Assembly (NCBI GenBank): GCA_041749075.1
Contig: JBGTBY010000016.1
Location: forward strand, 15,617 to 79,616
Source: CAMTWZ01 sp041749075
GTDB lineage: Bacteria > Bacteroidota > Rhodothermia > Balneolales > HLUCCA01
Length of the DNA stretch: 64,000 bases
Direction of reading: 5' to 3'
Shown piece after piece: positions 27,768 through 35,507 of this stretch (positions are counted from its first letter, which is position 1; every line of letters begins with the position of its first letter). The translations under genes were made by a program, and so were the position numbers. The notes beneath the pieces are model-generated. The model had not been told where the DNA came from, ran no database searches, and was given only the letters and a program-made list of their open reading frames with translations.

Positions 27768-27800
27768 CGATTCCTGATTCCTGATTCCTGATTCCCGATT
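27768..27800. repeat. 7-bp GATTCCY tandem repeat before meaB
   Basis: Between the CotH stop and the meaB ATG lie about four and a half copies of the unit GATTCC(T/C). They fill the entire 36-base gap, leaving no recognisable ribosome binding site. The same unit recurs at 31653-31674 and 50532-50562. Confidence 0.8.
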
Positions 27801-27802
27801 TC

Positions 27803-28720
27803 ATGACCCGAAGAGAACTTGCCAAAGCACTCACTCTGATCGAAAGCACTCGGACTGAAGATCAGGTCGCGGCTCGGGAATTGCTGACATCCGCCCTCCC
27901 TAAATCCGGAAATGCATGGCGCATCGCAATATCCGGTGTTCCGGGTGTCGGTAAAAGCACGTTCATCGAATCATTCGGTTTGATGTTGGCCGATGCGGGT
28001 CACAATATCGCCGTGCTGGCCGTGGATCCAAGCAGTCCGGTAAGCGGAGGAAGCATCCTGGGCGACAAAACCCGCATGGAAAAGTTGTCCGCACACCCGA
28101 ATGCGTTTATTCGTCCAACTCCGACATCCGGCTCCTTAGGTGGCGTGGCGCGCCGGACCCGCGAATCCATTCTCCTATGCGAAGCCTCGGGTTATGACAT
28201 CATCCTCGTCGAAACGGTAGGTGTAGGACAAAGCGAGTTCGAAGTCGCCGCATTATGCGATGTTTTCCTTTTGCTGATGCTGCCCGGTGCCGGCGACAGC
28301 CTTCAAGGCATCAAACGCGGCATCCTTGAATTGGCCGATCTGATTGTCGTGAACAAGGCTGATGGGGAAAACATCCATCGCGCGGAAGCGGCCAAATCGG
28401 AACTCGAACAAGCACTGATGATCCTTGGAAGCGGAAAAAACCCCATAGTCTTGAGCTGCAGCGCCCTGGAATCTTTGGGCCTGACCGACATCTGGGCAGA
28501 GATCGACTCCCATCTCACTCAATCGAAGTCCGACGGAAGCCTCTTCGAACGCCGCCAAGAGCAGACCAAGGCCTGGCTCAAACGAACCATCAACGACCAA
28601 ATTCTGGATTCGGTTTGGATGGATGCCCAGCGGAGCCAACAGTTTGACGAGTTGACAAGGGATGTGCTTGCAGGAAAAAGCACCCCGTATGAAGCCATAG
28701 AGCGCTTTTTGAAGGATTGA
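27803..28720 (+). CDS. meaB: MeaB, methylmalonyl-CoA mutase-associated GTPase
   Basis: A 305-residue G3E-type GTPase with Walker A (SGVPGVGKSTF), the base-switch region AVDPSSPVSGGSILGDKTRM, VETVGVGQSE (switch with the Mg ligand) and NKADG for guanine recognition. MeaB protects and reloads cobalamin in methylmalonyl-CoA mutase, so it is the functional partner of the gene at 23139 even though a CotH gene lies between them. Length and motifs are normal. Confidence 0.95.
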   Translation: MTRRELAKALTLIESTRTEDQVAARELLTSALPKSGNAWRIAISGVPGVGKSTFIESFGLMLADAGHNIAVLAVDPSSPVSGGSILGDKTRMEKLSAHPNAFIRPTPTSGSLGGVARRTRESILLCEASGYDIILVETVGVGQSEFEVAALCDVFLLLMLPGAGDSLQGIKRGILELADLIVVNKADGENIHRAEAAKSELEQALMILGSGKNPIVLSCSALESLGLTDIWAEIDSHLTQSKSDGSLFERRQEQTKAWLKRTINDQILDSVWMDAQRSQQFDELTRDVLAGKSTPYEAIERFLKD

Positions 28721-28739
28721 CCTTTTTTTACACCAATAC

Positions 28740-28782
28740 TTGTTGCAACAACATATGTTTACCCATATATTTGTTTCAACAA
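28740..28782 (+). promoter_or_regulatory. YceI promoter overlapped by two MarR-type palindromes
   Basis: TTGTTGCAACAA (28740-28751, perfect) and TTGTTTCAACAA (28771-28782, one mismatch pair) are centred 31 bases apart. A promoter TTG-N20-TATATTTG fits between them: -33 TTG at 28743-28745 inside the first site, -7 box at 28766-28773 touching the second. A repressor bound there would block polymerase. Confidence 0.7.
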
Positions 28783-28821
28783 GTAATTCAACCTACAACA
28801 AACCACTAATTACAAACGATT

Positions 28822-29346
28822 ATGGCTACCTGGACACTCGACAAAGCCCACACCGAAATCCGCTTCAAAGCGAAACACTTGATGATCACCACGGTTACCG
28901 GTGAGTTCAAAGAGTATGATGCGACCGTAAACGCAACCAGTGACGATTTCGCTAGCGCGGAAATCTCCTTCAGTGCGAAAACCTCAACGATCGATACGGG
29001 TAGTACGCAACGCGACGAACACCTGCGTTCCGACGATTTTTTCAATTCCCAAACCTACCCTGAATTGGTGTTCAAAGCCAATGGCATGACCAAAACCGGC
29101 GATGGAACGTACAGCGTGGCTGGCCACATGACCATCCGCGACGTGACCAAGCCAGTGACGTTGAATGTGGAGTTGGGCGGATTCGTTCAAGATCCCTGGG
29201 GTCAGACCAAAGCCGGATTCTCTTTCTCAGGAAAGCTGAACCGCAAAGATTTCGGTCTGAAATTTCACGTGGTGAACGAAGCCGGTAACTTGCTTGTGAG
29301 CGACGAAATCAAGCTCGAAGGCGAGATCCAGTTGTTGAAAGCTTAA
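28822..29346 (+). CDS. YceI-family lipid/isoprenoid-binding protein
   Basis: A 174-residue lipocalin-like protein with the standard YceI start (WTLDKAHTEIRFKAKHLMITTVTGEF), the TIDTGSTQRDEHLRSDDFF stretch and VTKPVTLNVELGG. The family binds polyisoprenoids in a beta-barrel. There is no signal peptide, so it is cytoplasmic here, unlike many YceI proteins. The promoter is overlapped by two TTGTTKCAACAA palindromes, suggesting a MarR-type repressor and induction by stress or a small ligand. Confidence 0.92.
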   Translation: MATWTLDKAHTEIRFKAKHLMITTVTGEFKEYDATVNATSDDFASAEISFSAKTSTIDTGSTQRDEHLRSDDFFNSQTYPELVFKANGMTKTGDGTYSVAGHMTIRDVTKPVTLNVELGGFVQDPWGQTKAGFSFSGKLNRKDFGLKFHVVNEAGNLLVSDEIKLEGEIQLLKA

Positions 29347-29636
29347 TGCTTCAGCCAACTCACATCTGATACAACGGCCACGCCGCCATGGCGTGACAAT
29401 TCGGACCTCAGCGATTCTTTCACGGCCTCAAAGGCCTCGGTGGTGAGATAACAAATGATCATCACGTTGATGAAGGTTTCGCTGAGGCCTCTGCCGTCCT
29501 GGACGCCGCGATCTCCACGCCCGGACACATCCCGGATCATCGAGTAGTGTTTGATGCCATGTCGTTCGAGAAGAGTCAGAACGGCCTTCGCTTCCGGATT
29601 GATGACAATGATTTCGAGTCTTTTTCGTGCGTCCAT
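29343..29636 (-). CDS. SbtB-like PII signalling protein
   Basis: A 97-residue PII-like protein (RLEIIVINPEAKAVLTLLERHGIKHYSMIRDVSG in parts) with a T-loop region VSGRGDRGVQDGRGLSETFIN and a conserved end. It starts two bases after the bicarbonate transporter gene stops, the same pairing as sbtA-sbtB of cyanobacteria, where SbtB binds adenine nucleotides and plugs the transporter. The cyanobacterial C-terminal cysteine hairpin is absent. Its stop overlaps the convergent yceI stop (TTAA). Confidence 0.82.
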   Translation of the reverse strand: MDARKRLEIIVINPEAKAVLTLLERHGIKHYSMIRDVSGRGDRGVQDGRGLSETFINVMIICYLTTEAFEAVKESLRSELSRHGGVAVVSDVSWLKH

Positions 29637-29638
29637 GG

Positions 29639-30583
29639 TCAGAGAATGGTTTGGAGAATGCTCAGATACAACGGAAATCCGACAATCAGATTAAACGGAA
29701 ACGTGATCGCTAGGGACATCGGAACGTAGAGTCCCGCATTCGCACTCGGTATGGCGACCCGTAGCGCAGCAGGCACGGCAATATAGGATGCGGACGCGCT
29801 GAGTACCGTAAGCAGAAACGCATCTCCTACGGATAGCGAAAGCGCCCATGATAGGGCGATAGCCGCCGCCGCCGACCCTAACGGGATAAGGATAGAGGCC
29901 AATACCGTGATCCAACCCGACTCGCGTAACGCTCGCACTCGCTTGCTGGCCACCAGCCCCATATCCAGTAGAAAGAGCATCAGCATACCTTGAAAAATGG
30001 ATTCGGTGAAGGGTTTGACGCGTTCGAGGGCCGATGAGTCGGCGATGAACCCGATCACCAAAGCACCGAGAATGAGCAGAACAGAGCCATTTGTGACCGA
30101 TTCCCAATTGGAATGTCCTTTAGTTTGGACCACGCCCACACTATTGCGTTTATATAACCAAAGCCCGACGATGATGGCCGGTGCTTCCATAAGGGCAAGA
30201 GCTGCGACCATGTGTCCGCCGAAGGCGATGTCGAGCTGGGTGAGGTGGTTCACGGCTGTCACGAACGTGACCGCACTGACCGACCCATATGTGGCTGCGA
30301 TAGCGGCCTTGTCTTCATTCCGATATCGGTTACCTAAGCTGACGTACACGACGAAAGGAATCACTGCCGATAGAAGTACTGCCACGGAAAGGGTGAAAAA
30401 TATACTTGCCGTAAGTGGATTCGCTGCGATTTGCACACCGCCTTTCAGTCCGATGCTCATCAACAGGTAGAACGACAGGAACTTGGAAATCGGTTGTGGA
30501 ATTTCCATATCCGAATTCACCAACGTCGCGAAAAACCCTAATCCGAAGAAGAGGATGGCGGGGTTGAGTAGATTATCGAACAT
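29639..30583 (-). CDS. SbtA-type sodium-dependent bicarbonate transporter
   Basis: A 314-residue membrane protein of about ten helices. The frame extends to 30709, but the ATG at 30583 gives the natural start MFDNLLNPAILFFGLGFFATL and sits two bases from the DinB stop. The sequence has the inverted two-bundle layout of SbtA, with FLSFYLLMSIGLKGGVQIA and the later SASASYIAVPAALRVAIPSAN. It imports bicarbonate with sodium and is probably gated by the PII-like protein encoded next. Confidence 0.88.
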   Translation of the reverse strand: MFDNLLNPAILFFGLGFFATLVNSDMEIPQPISKFLSFYLLMSIGLKGGVQIAANPLTASIFFTLSVAVLLSAVIPFVVYVSLGNRYRNEDKAAIAATYGSVSAVTFVTAVNHLTQLDIAFGGHMVAALALMEAPAIIVGLWLYKRNSVGVVQTKGHSNWESVTNGSVLLILGALVIGFIADSSALERVKPFTESIFQGMLMLFLLDMGLVASKRVRALRESGWITVLASILIPLGSAAAAIALSWALSLSVGDAFLLTVLSASASYIAVPAALRVAIPSANAGLYVPMSLAITFPFNLIVGFPLYLSILQTIL

Positions 30584-30585
30584 GC

Positions 30586-31089
30586 TCAGCCGAGTAAGGA
30601 TTGGATGCGACCGAACTGGACCAAATGCCGTTCGGTGTGGATGATGGTGAACCAAGCCCATTCGCCACGAGTGAGTTGGCCGAACAATGGGTGGCCGAAC
30701 CGAGTGCACAGCACATTCAGATCGGCGGAGGCAACCTCATTGCGGAAGTTTGCCCGCGATTCGGAAAATTTTTGGATCACCTCGTGGATTTCCATGGCTT
30801 CATTGCCCGGAATGAGCATGCCGAAAGCGGAGAGTTTGGACTCGAAATCGCCGAACCGGGTGCGCATTTGATCCACTTTTTCAAGAGGATCGCGATCGCA
30901 GGGTTCGGTGGTGCCTCGTACCACGCGGGTCATGACGGCATCCGAGCGGGTGAGGTGGTCGACCACTTGGGCAAGCGACCAGACCGCTGAATTGGGTTTC
31001 CGGTTGATGAAATCGGTATCCAGCGCACCGATGGCGTCAAGTACCTCTTGGGTGTTTCGATCGATGGCGGTTAGAACGGAGTCGGTCAT
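30586..31089 (-). CDS. DinB-like putative metal-dependent protein
   Basis: A 167-residue four-helix-bundle protein. The ATG at 31089 is chosen because it overlaps the preceding VOC gene stop as ATGA and begins the DinB domain; the longer frame to 31392 is a shadow of that gene. Histidines at the usual metal positions are visible in AQVVDHLTRSD and IIHTERHLVQFGRI. Related enzymes include thiol transferases (bacillithiol, mycothiol). Role here unknown. Confidence 0.82.
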   Translation of the reverse strand: MTDSVLTAIDRNTQEVLDAIGALDTDFINRKPNSAVWSLAQVVDHLTRSDAVMTRVVRGTTEPCDRDPLEKVDQMRTRFGDFESKLSAFGMLIPGNEAMEIHEVIQKFSESRANFRNEVASADLNVLCTRFGHPLFGQLTRGEWAWFTIIHTERHLVQFGRIQSLLG

Positions 31090-31571
31090 AGGGCTTCTTT
31101 GATCAAGTCTAAAATATCGAGTGGGCGGGAGACCATTTGAACGGAGCCATCGGCGGAACGAGGCCAATACTCCATGGGATGATCCCAGTACAATTCGACG
31201 CCGTTTTGGTCGGGATCGTCGAGGTAAATGGCATGTGACACGCCATGGTCGGATGAGCCCGTGAGCGGATAATCGGCTTCGACGAGTCGGCGTACCACGG
31301 TGGCGAGGTCGCGCCGGGTGGGGTATAGGATGGCGGTGTGATACAGGCCAGCGCTGTGTTTGGGAGCTGGCGGCGCGCCGAGGCTCTCCCATGTATTTAA
31401 GCCGATATGGTGGTGATAGCCACCGGCCGAAATGAACGCGGCCTGTGCACCAAATTTCTGCATGAGCTGAAAACCAAGCAGGCCACAGTAGAAATCCAGC
31501 GCACGCTGCAGATCAATCACTTTCAAGTGCACGTGCCCGATGCGGGTATTGGCAGGAATGACATAGTCCAT
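31086..31571 (-). CDS. VOC-family (glyoxalase/extradiol dioxygenase-like) protein
   Basis: A 161-residue vicinal-oxygen-chelate protein with paired beta-alpha-beta modules: IGHVHLKVIDLQRALDFYCGLLGF with a metal-ligand His, then GLYHTAILYPTR and DDPDQNGVELYWD with further His/Glu ligands. It resembles the N-terminal half of catechol-2,3-dioxygenase-like proteins. It heads a tight minus-strand operon with DinB, the bicarbonate transporter and its PII-like regulator (4-base overlap, then 2-base gaps). Confidence 0.88.
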   Translation of the reverse strand: MDYVIPANTRIGHVHLKVIDLQRALDFYCGLLGFQLMQKFGAQAAFISAGGYHHHIGLNTWESLGAPPAPKHSAGLYHTAILYPTRRDLATVVRRLVEADYPLTGSSDHGVSHAIYLDDPDQNGVELYWDHPMEYWPRSADGSVQMVSRPLDILDLIKEAL

Positions 31572-31584
31572 TGGACGTGGAAAT

Positions 31585-31724
31585 GTGAAAGCGTGAAAGC
31601 GTGAAAACGTAAAAACGTTGACCTAAATTAGTGATTTCTGAACTACTGATTTGATTTCCGATTCCTGATTTCCGCTTACCTTACTGAACGCTTTCACGCT
31701 TTCACGTTTTTACGCTTTCACGCT
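31585..31724. repeat. 8-bp GCGTGAAA tandem words in inverted orientation, with GATTCCY core
   Basis: The 159-base gap between the divergent VOC and acyl-CoA dehydrogenase genes holds about four copies of GCGTGAAA-type words (31585-31617), a GATTTCC/GATTCCT stretch (31653-31674), then about four and a half copies in reverse (31689-31724, ACGCTTTC). The arms could form a long hairpin. Confidence 0.75.
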
Positions 31725-31730
31725 TCTACC

Positions 31731-32864
31731 ATGTTTTTATCCGAAGACGAACGATTCCTCCGCGACGCCGCTGCTGATTTTGCCACCCAGATGATCGCCC
31801 CTCGAGTTCACGACATGGAAGTCAATTCCAAGCTCGATCCCGATCTGGTCAAAGCCTTTTTCGAGCAAGGACTCATGGGCATCGACATCCCCGAAGCGTA
31901 TCAGGGAAGTGGTGGCACGTTCATGATGTCGATTTTGGCGATCGAAGAGATCTCGAAAGTGGATGCATCCGTCGGCGTGTTCATGGATGTTCAGAACACC
32001 TTGGTGAACAATGCGTTCCGAACTTGGGGAAATGAGGAGATCAAAACCCGCTTCCTTCCTCGACTGGCGAATGACACGGTTGGTGCGTATGCCTTATCTG
32101 AAACGAGTTCCGGTTCAGACGCCTTCGCCCTGAAATGTCGTGCAGTGAAGAAAGGGGATGAGTATGTGATCAACGGCAACAAAATGTGGATCACGAATGG
32201 AAATGAGGCGGATATTTTCATTGTGTTCGCGAATGTGAATCCGGATGCCGGATACAAAGGGATCACCGCATTTGTGGTGGAGCGAGGCATGAAGGGCTTC
32301 ACGGTCGGACGTAAAGAAGACAAGCTCGGTATCCGGGCGAGTTCCACAACAGAACTGATTTTCGAGGATTGCGTGGTACCATCGAAGAATATTCTGGGTA
32401 CGGAAGGAGTCGGGTATAAAGTGGCAATCGAAACCTTGAATGAAGGCCGTATCGGCATAGGGGCTCAAATGATCGGATTGGCGCAAGGTGCTTTTGCAGC
32501 GGCATTGGCCTATTCCAAAGAGCGAAAGCAATTCGGGAAACCGATCAGTTCCTTCCAAGGAATGCAATTCGAACTGGCGAAACTCGCAACGCGAATTGAA
32601 ACGGCGAAATTGCTCGTGTACCAAGCGGCGCGACTGAAAGAAGCGGGGCAGCCGTTCCTGAAGGAAGCCGCCATGGCGAAGTATTATGCGTCGGAAGTGG
32701 CCGAATTAGTGACCTCATCCTGCGTGGAGATCTTCGGCGGATATGGCTATTCGAAAGAATACCCTGCGGAGAAATTTTATCGCGACGCAAAAATCGGGAA
32801 AATCTACGAAGGCACCAGCTTTATGCAGTTGCAGACTATCGCAAAGTTGATTCTGCAAGACTGA
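31731..32864 (+). CDS. Acyl-CoA dehydrogenase
   Basis: A 377-residue flavoenzyme introducing the alpha-beta double bond of acyl-CoA with FAD and ETF. Visible are the N-terminal helices, AYALSETSSGSDAF and WITNGNEADIFIVFA of the FAD/substrate site, the LNEGRIGIGAQMIGLAQGA helix, and the C-terminal SSCVEIFGGYGYSKEYPAEKFYRDAKIGKIYEGTS in parts. The Glu in KIYEGTS is at the short/medium-chain catalytic position. The 3' end overlaps the convergent regulator gene by 29 bases. Confidence 0.95.
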   Translation: MFLSEDERFLRDAAADFATQMIAPRVHDMEVNSKLDPDLVKAFFEQGLMGIDIPEAYQGSGGTFMMSILAIEEISKVDASVGVFMDVQNTLVNNAFRTWGNEEIKTRFLPRLANDTVGAYALSETSSGSDAFALKCRAVKKGDEYVINGNKMWITNGNEADIFIVFANVNPDAGYKGITAFVVERGMKGFTVGRKEDKLGIRASSTTELIFEDCVVPSKNILGTEGVGYKVAIETLNEGRIGIGAQMIGLAQGAFAAALAYSKERKQFGKPISSFQGMQFELAKLATRIETAKLLVYQAARLKEAGQPFLKEAAMAKYYASEVAELVTSSCVEIFGGYGYSKEYPAEKFYRDAKIGKIYEGTSFMQLQTIAKLILQD

Positions 32865-34596
32865 TGTACTCCGAATTGAACTGGTACTCAGATTTTCTAC
32901 GGTCCGTGGCATAGACCGTTCGGATGATGTAAGATGCGCCATTCGGCAACGGACAAAACGTCTGCAACCGCGTCTCCAGTTTATCCAGCGTCACATTCCG
33001 AATTTTCCGGACATAATCCGGACTCGGATGTTTGGGTAGCAAAATCTCATCAACTTCGTCGTTAAGGACCACCTTATTTGACCCGAGAGCTACAAACAAG
33101 AGCAAAGCCAATTGTTTCTCCCGTCCATCAAATTCAATTTGATGTTTTTGATTGTGAATGGCGATGAGTTGTGTGTCGGTTTGTATCAGTTTAACAAGTG
33201 TGGTTGTCTCATTTTCTATCGAGGAGGCTTTTCGTCTGCGTACCGAGTAAATGATTCCTGATACGAAAATGATAAGAATGCCGATGTGCACCACTTGGGA
33301 ACGCATCAGTCGTTCACCGAACGATTCAATAACCCAAGGTTCGACATCGATGATGTCGGATGGAACAAGAGTCAATTTTGCGACAAACACATCGTAGGAG
33401 GCATTTTGTTTAGGATTGTTGAAGAACCCATCCATCGCAAATCCAGTCCAGTAGACAGATCCGTTCTTGTGTTTTGTCATGGAGTGCCCATATGAGAAAC
33501 GGGATTGAATGTGATGAAAGCTTTCAGGCACCAAACGCCAATTCCGAACTTCGCCAAATACACCCACATCACCCTGAAAATGAACGGTGTTGAAAAAGGA
33601 CCCGTTTGTCCAGCCGGTAAAGAGGAATGAATCGCCACCCGTTGCGATGATCTTTCTCAAAATAAAGTCATTTCCCGGATTGTAGTAGGTTTTGCGAGCG
33701 ATCGTACCTGTGTTCCGATCCAACTTGACGATGTAGAAAATTCGGTTGGTGAAGTCATCTTTGCGATCGAAACGGCCATTGCCAGACCCGCCAGCCAAAA
33801 CGTGCCCATCATCCGTTAAGCTAATAGAGGCACCGTAATCGTTGAATTGGCTTCCGTAATACTGTCCCCACAGAAACGTACCATCTTGATCATATTTCGC
33901 CACAAAGGTATCGATCAGACCTGAATTTGGGATTCCGAATAGGCTGTCGCTCATGCTATGGCCCGTTACGTACAGTCCCCCAAGTTCATCCATAGTAATT
34001 TCACGAGCAAGACTGTAGTTATTGGTGGTGATATCGCGTTTCCAAATAACCGAACCTATAGAATCGATTTTGGCAATGAACCCGAAGTAGTTGGAATCTC
34101 TTTCCCGGTTCGCTCTTCCGGTGATCACGTAATGCCCAGAGTCCAATTTAATGAAGTGATAGATGGTCACATTACGACCGATGAGAACTTGAAAACTGGA
34201 TACCAGTTCACCGGTGTCGAGTCGAAGTCTTGAAAGGGTCGTACCGATCCGATTGTCGATATTGCTTTCCGTAGCCACAATCAAGTGGGTATCGTCAACC
34301 ATTACATGTTGCCCTTCCGAACCCGATCCGAAATCAAATGTCTGTTCCCAAGCCAAATCACCGTTTGGTGTGAACTTGACCAGATATAACAATCGTGAGC
34401 TTTCATCACCAAGAAGCTGACTATGCCCAGTAGCGTATGAGTTGCCTTGTGAGTCTGTTGCGATCGCATGGCTTCGTTCGACCCTCATATCGCCAGCTAT
34501 TGCAATCCACTGCTTCTGGTAACGGAGTTGCTGGGCAAATCCATTGGTCGAGAGTAGCCCAAGTAGTGCAAATTGGAGGATAAAAAAATTAAGCAT
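32836..34596 (-). CDS. Membrane-spanning regulator: beta-propeller sensor, TM, winged helix
   Basis: A 586-residue protein that does not match a common named family. It has a signal peptide (ends NGFAQQ) and a large periplasmic part (about 22-430) of SBBP-like propeller repeats (HAIATDSQGNSYATGHS, GGLYVTGHSMSDSLFG, FVAKYDQDGTFLWG). One membrane helix follows (about 437-457, GILIIFVSGIIYSV, then RRRK), and a cytoplasmic domain of about 110 residues (FDGREKQLALLLFVALGSNKVVLNDEVDEIL, YVRKIRNVTLDKLETRL) resembles an OmpR-type winged helix. Inferred: a one-component sensor that binds DNA from the membrane. Base composition is more AT-rich than its neighbours. Confidence 0.7.
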   Translation of the reverse strand: MLNFFILQFALLGLLSTNGFAQQLRYQKQWIAIAGDMRVERSHAIATDSQGNSYATGHSQLLGDESSRLLYLVKFTPNGDLAWEQTFDFGSGSEGQHVMVDDTHLIVATESNIDNRIGTTLSRLRLDTGELVSSFQVLIGRNVTIYHFIKLDSGHYVITGRANRERDSNYFGFIAKIDSIGSVIWKRDITTNNYSLAREITMDELGGLYVTGHSMSDSLFGIPNSGLIDTFVAKYDQDGTFLWGQYYGSQFNDYGASISLTDDGHVLAGGSGNGRFDRKDDFTNRIFYIVKLDRNTGTIARKTYYNPGNDFILRKIIATGGDSFLFTGWTNGSFFNTVHFQGDVGVFGEVRNWRLVPESFHHIQSRFSYGHSMTKHKNGSVYWTGFAMDGFFNNPKQNASYDVFVAKLTLVPSDIIDVEPWVIESFGERLMRSQVVHIGILIIFVSGIIYSVRRRKASSIENETTTLVKLIQTDTQLIAIHNQKHQIEFDGREKQLALLLFVALGSNKVVLNDEVDEILLPKHPSPDYVRKIRNVTLDKLETRLQTFCPLPNGASYIIRTVYATDRRKSEYQFNSEYISLAESTLR

Positions 34597-34775
34597 TGGG
34601 GTCTGAACGAAAGCGACACGTCTTAAGCCTGAGTATAGTGTATTCTAAGCTTTTAAACAAAGGGTTCGGTTCGGGTTCGCATTCGGTTCGGATTCAGGCT
34701 TCTTATCCCACTATCGGCAAGATACATTGTAGGAATAGTTAAGAAGACACGATCTAGAGACGCGCTAAGCGTATG

Positions 34776-34811
34776 ACCCCATAATCCTGAATCCGATTGT
34801 GGGGTTTTTTT
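34776..34811 (+). terminator. Strong intrinsic terminator with no obvious gene upstream
   Basis: An 11-bp stem (34776-34786 with 34795-34805, one G-T pair), an 8-base loop and a run of seven T on the plus strand. Both flanking genes run on the minus strand, so the transcript it ends would be a small RNA from the 34597-34775 gap, or antisense. The gap itself contains GGTTCGG-like tandem words (34667-34690) and no ORF worth reporting. Confidence 0.75.
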
Positions 34812-35202
34812 ATGGCCTCCGGTTGCCCCTCATCACGCGTCTGGCCAACAATTGCCACTCGTTCAATTGATCTTCAGTTAAGAAGACGGATAGCTCATTT
34901 CGTAATGAGTCGGTTTCCGATCGCATCGTCTCATCCAATTCTTCTCTAGCCGAATTCATAAGCGTGCGCGTCTTGCGCCGATGCGCATCCAAGGTCTCAA
35001 AGAACCGAATTTCTTGCTCTGGTGTCAAATTCAGTTTCGTCACCACGTGGTTTCGGAACTGCCCTTCGCGATCACTTCGTGTTCGCTCGGTTCGCACCTC
35101 TTGCTGGTTTGCCACCGGATAAATCAAATAACCGGCAACGAGTCCCACGCTGAAGGTGATGACAAACAGTAACGCAATTCGGAAGGGTTGAATGGGTGTC
35201 AT
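34810..35202 (-). CDS. CnrX/Spy-like periplasmic sensor protein
   Basis: A 130-residue protein with an N-terminal membrane anchor or uncleaved signal (about 9-29) and an all-helical periplasmic part with LNLTPEQEIRFFETLDAHRRKTR and FLTEDQLNEWQLL, the LTxxQ pattern of the Spy/CpxP/CnrX group. In CnrYXH systems such a protein senses periplasmic metal or misfolding and controls the anti-sigma factor. It is the last gene after the sigma and anti-sigma genes, two bases downstream. Confidence 0.75.
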   Translation of the reverse strand: MTPIQPFRIALLFVITFSVGLVAGYLIYPVANQQEVRTERTRSDREGQFRNHVVTKLNLTPEQEIRFFETLDAHRRKTRTLMNSAREELDETMRSETDSLRNELSVFLTEDQLNEWQLLARRVMRGNRRP

Positions 35203-35204
35203 GC

Positions 35205-35507
35205 TTAGTCCAATACGTGTGTGTAATCAGGGATAGTGGACGATAGGAAATCGCCACGGTCTGTGCCCAGCACATCATGCAGTTCCGTCTCGAAGGTGGG
35301 TTCGTCAACGTTCGTCATCTTCACGTTCAAGACGATGACGATCGCCAAGGTGGCGGCTAATCCTACAGAGATGCGGCGGCTGAATATCGTCCAAATCGCA
35401 TCAAACGGATCATTTTGCATCGCGTCAATCTTCGAACGCAATTTCCCGACCGCCCAAGGCGACGGACTAACATCTTCATAGAGTTGCTTCAGATTTGGAT
35501 CGTTCAT
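35205..35507 (-). CDS. Small membrane anti-sigma factor candidate
   Basis: A 100-residue protein with an N-terminal soluble part (about 1-42), one membrane helix (about 46-63, ISVGLAATLAIVIVLNV) and a short periplasmic tail. It overlaps the ECF sigma gene by four bases (ATGA) and is followed by the CnrX-like gene. Size, topology and position fit a CnrY-like anti-sigma factor; no sequence motif proves it. Confidence 0.65.
   Translation of the reverse strand: MNDPNLKQLYEDVSPSPWAVGKLRSKIDAMQNDPFDAIWTIFSRRISVGLAATLAIVIVLNVKMTNVDEPTFETELHDVLGTDRGDFLSSTIPDYTHVLD

Noticed and set aside
27768..27800. CRISPR array suspicion for the short tandem repeats here and at 31585 and 50532
   Set aside because: Units are 7-8 bases with no spacers and no cas genes nearby.
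31090..31392. Upstream extension of the DinB frame
   Set aside because: Arg/Pro-rich shadow of the VOC gene; the ATG at 31089 overlaps the VOC stop as expected in an operon.
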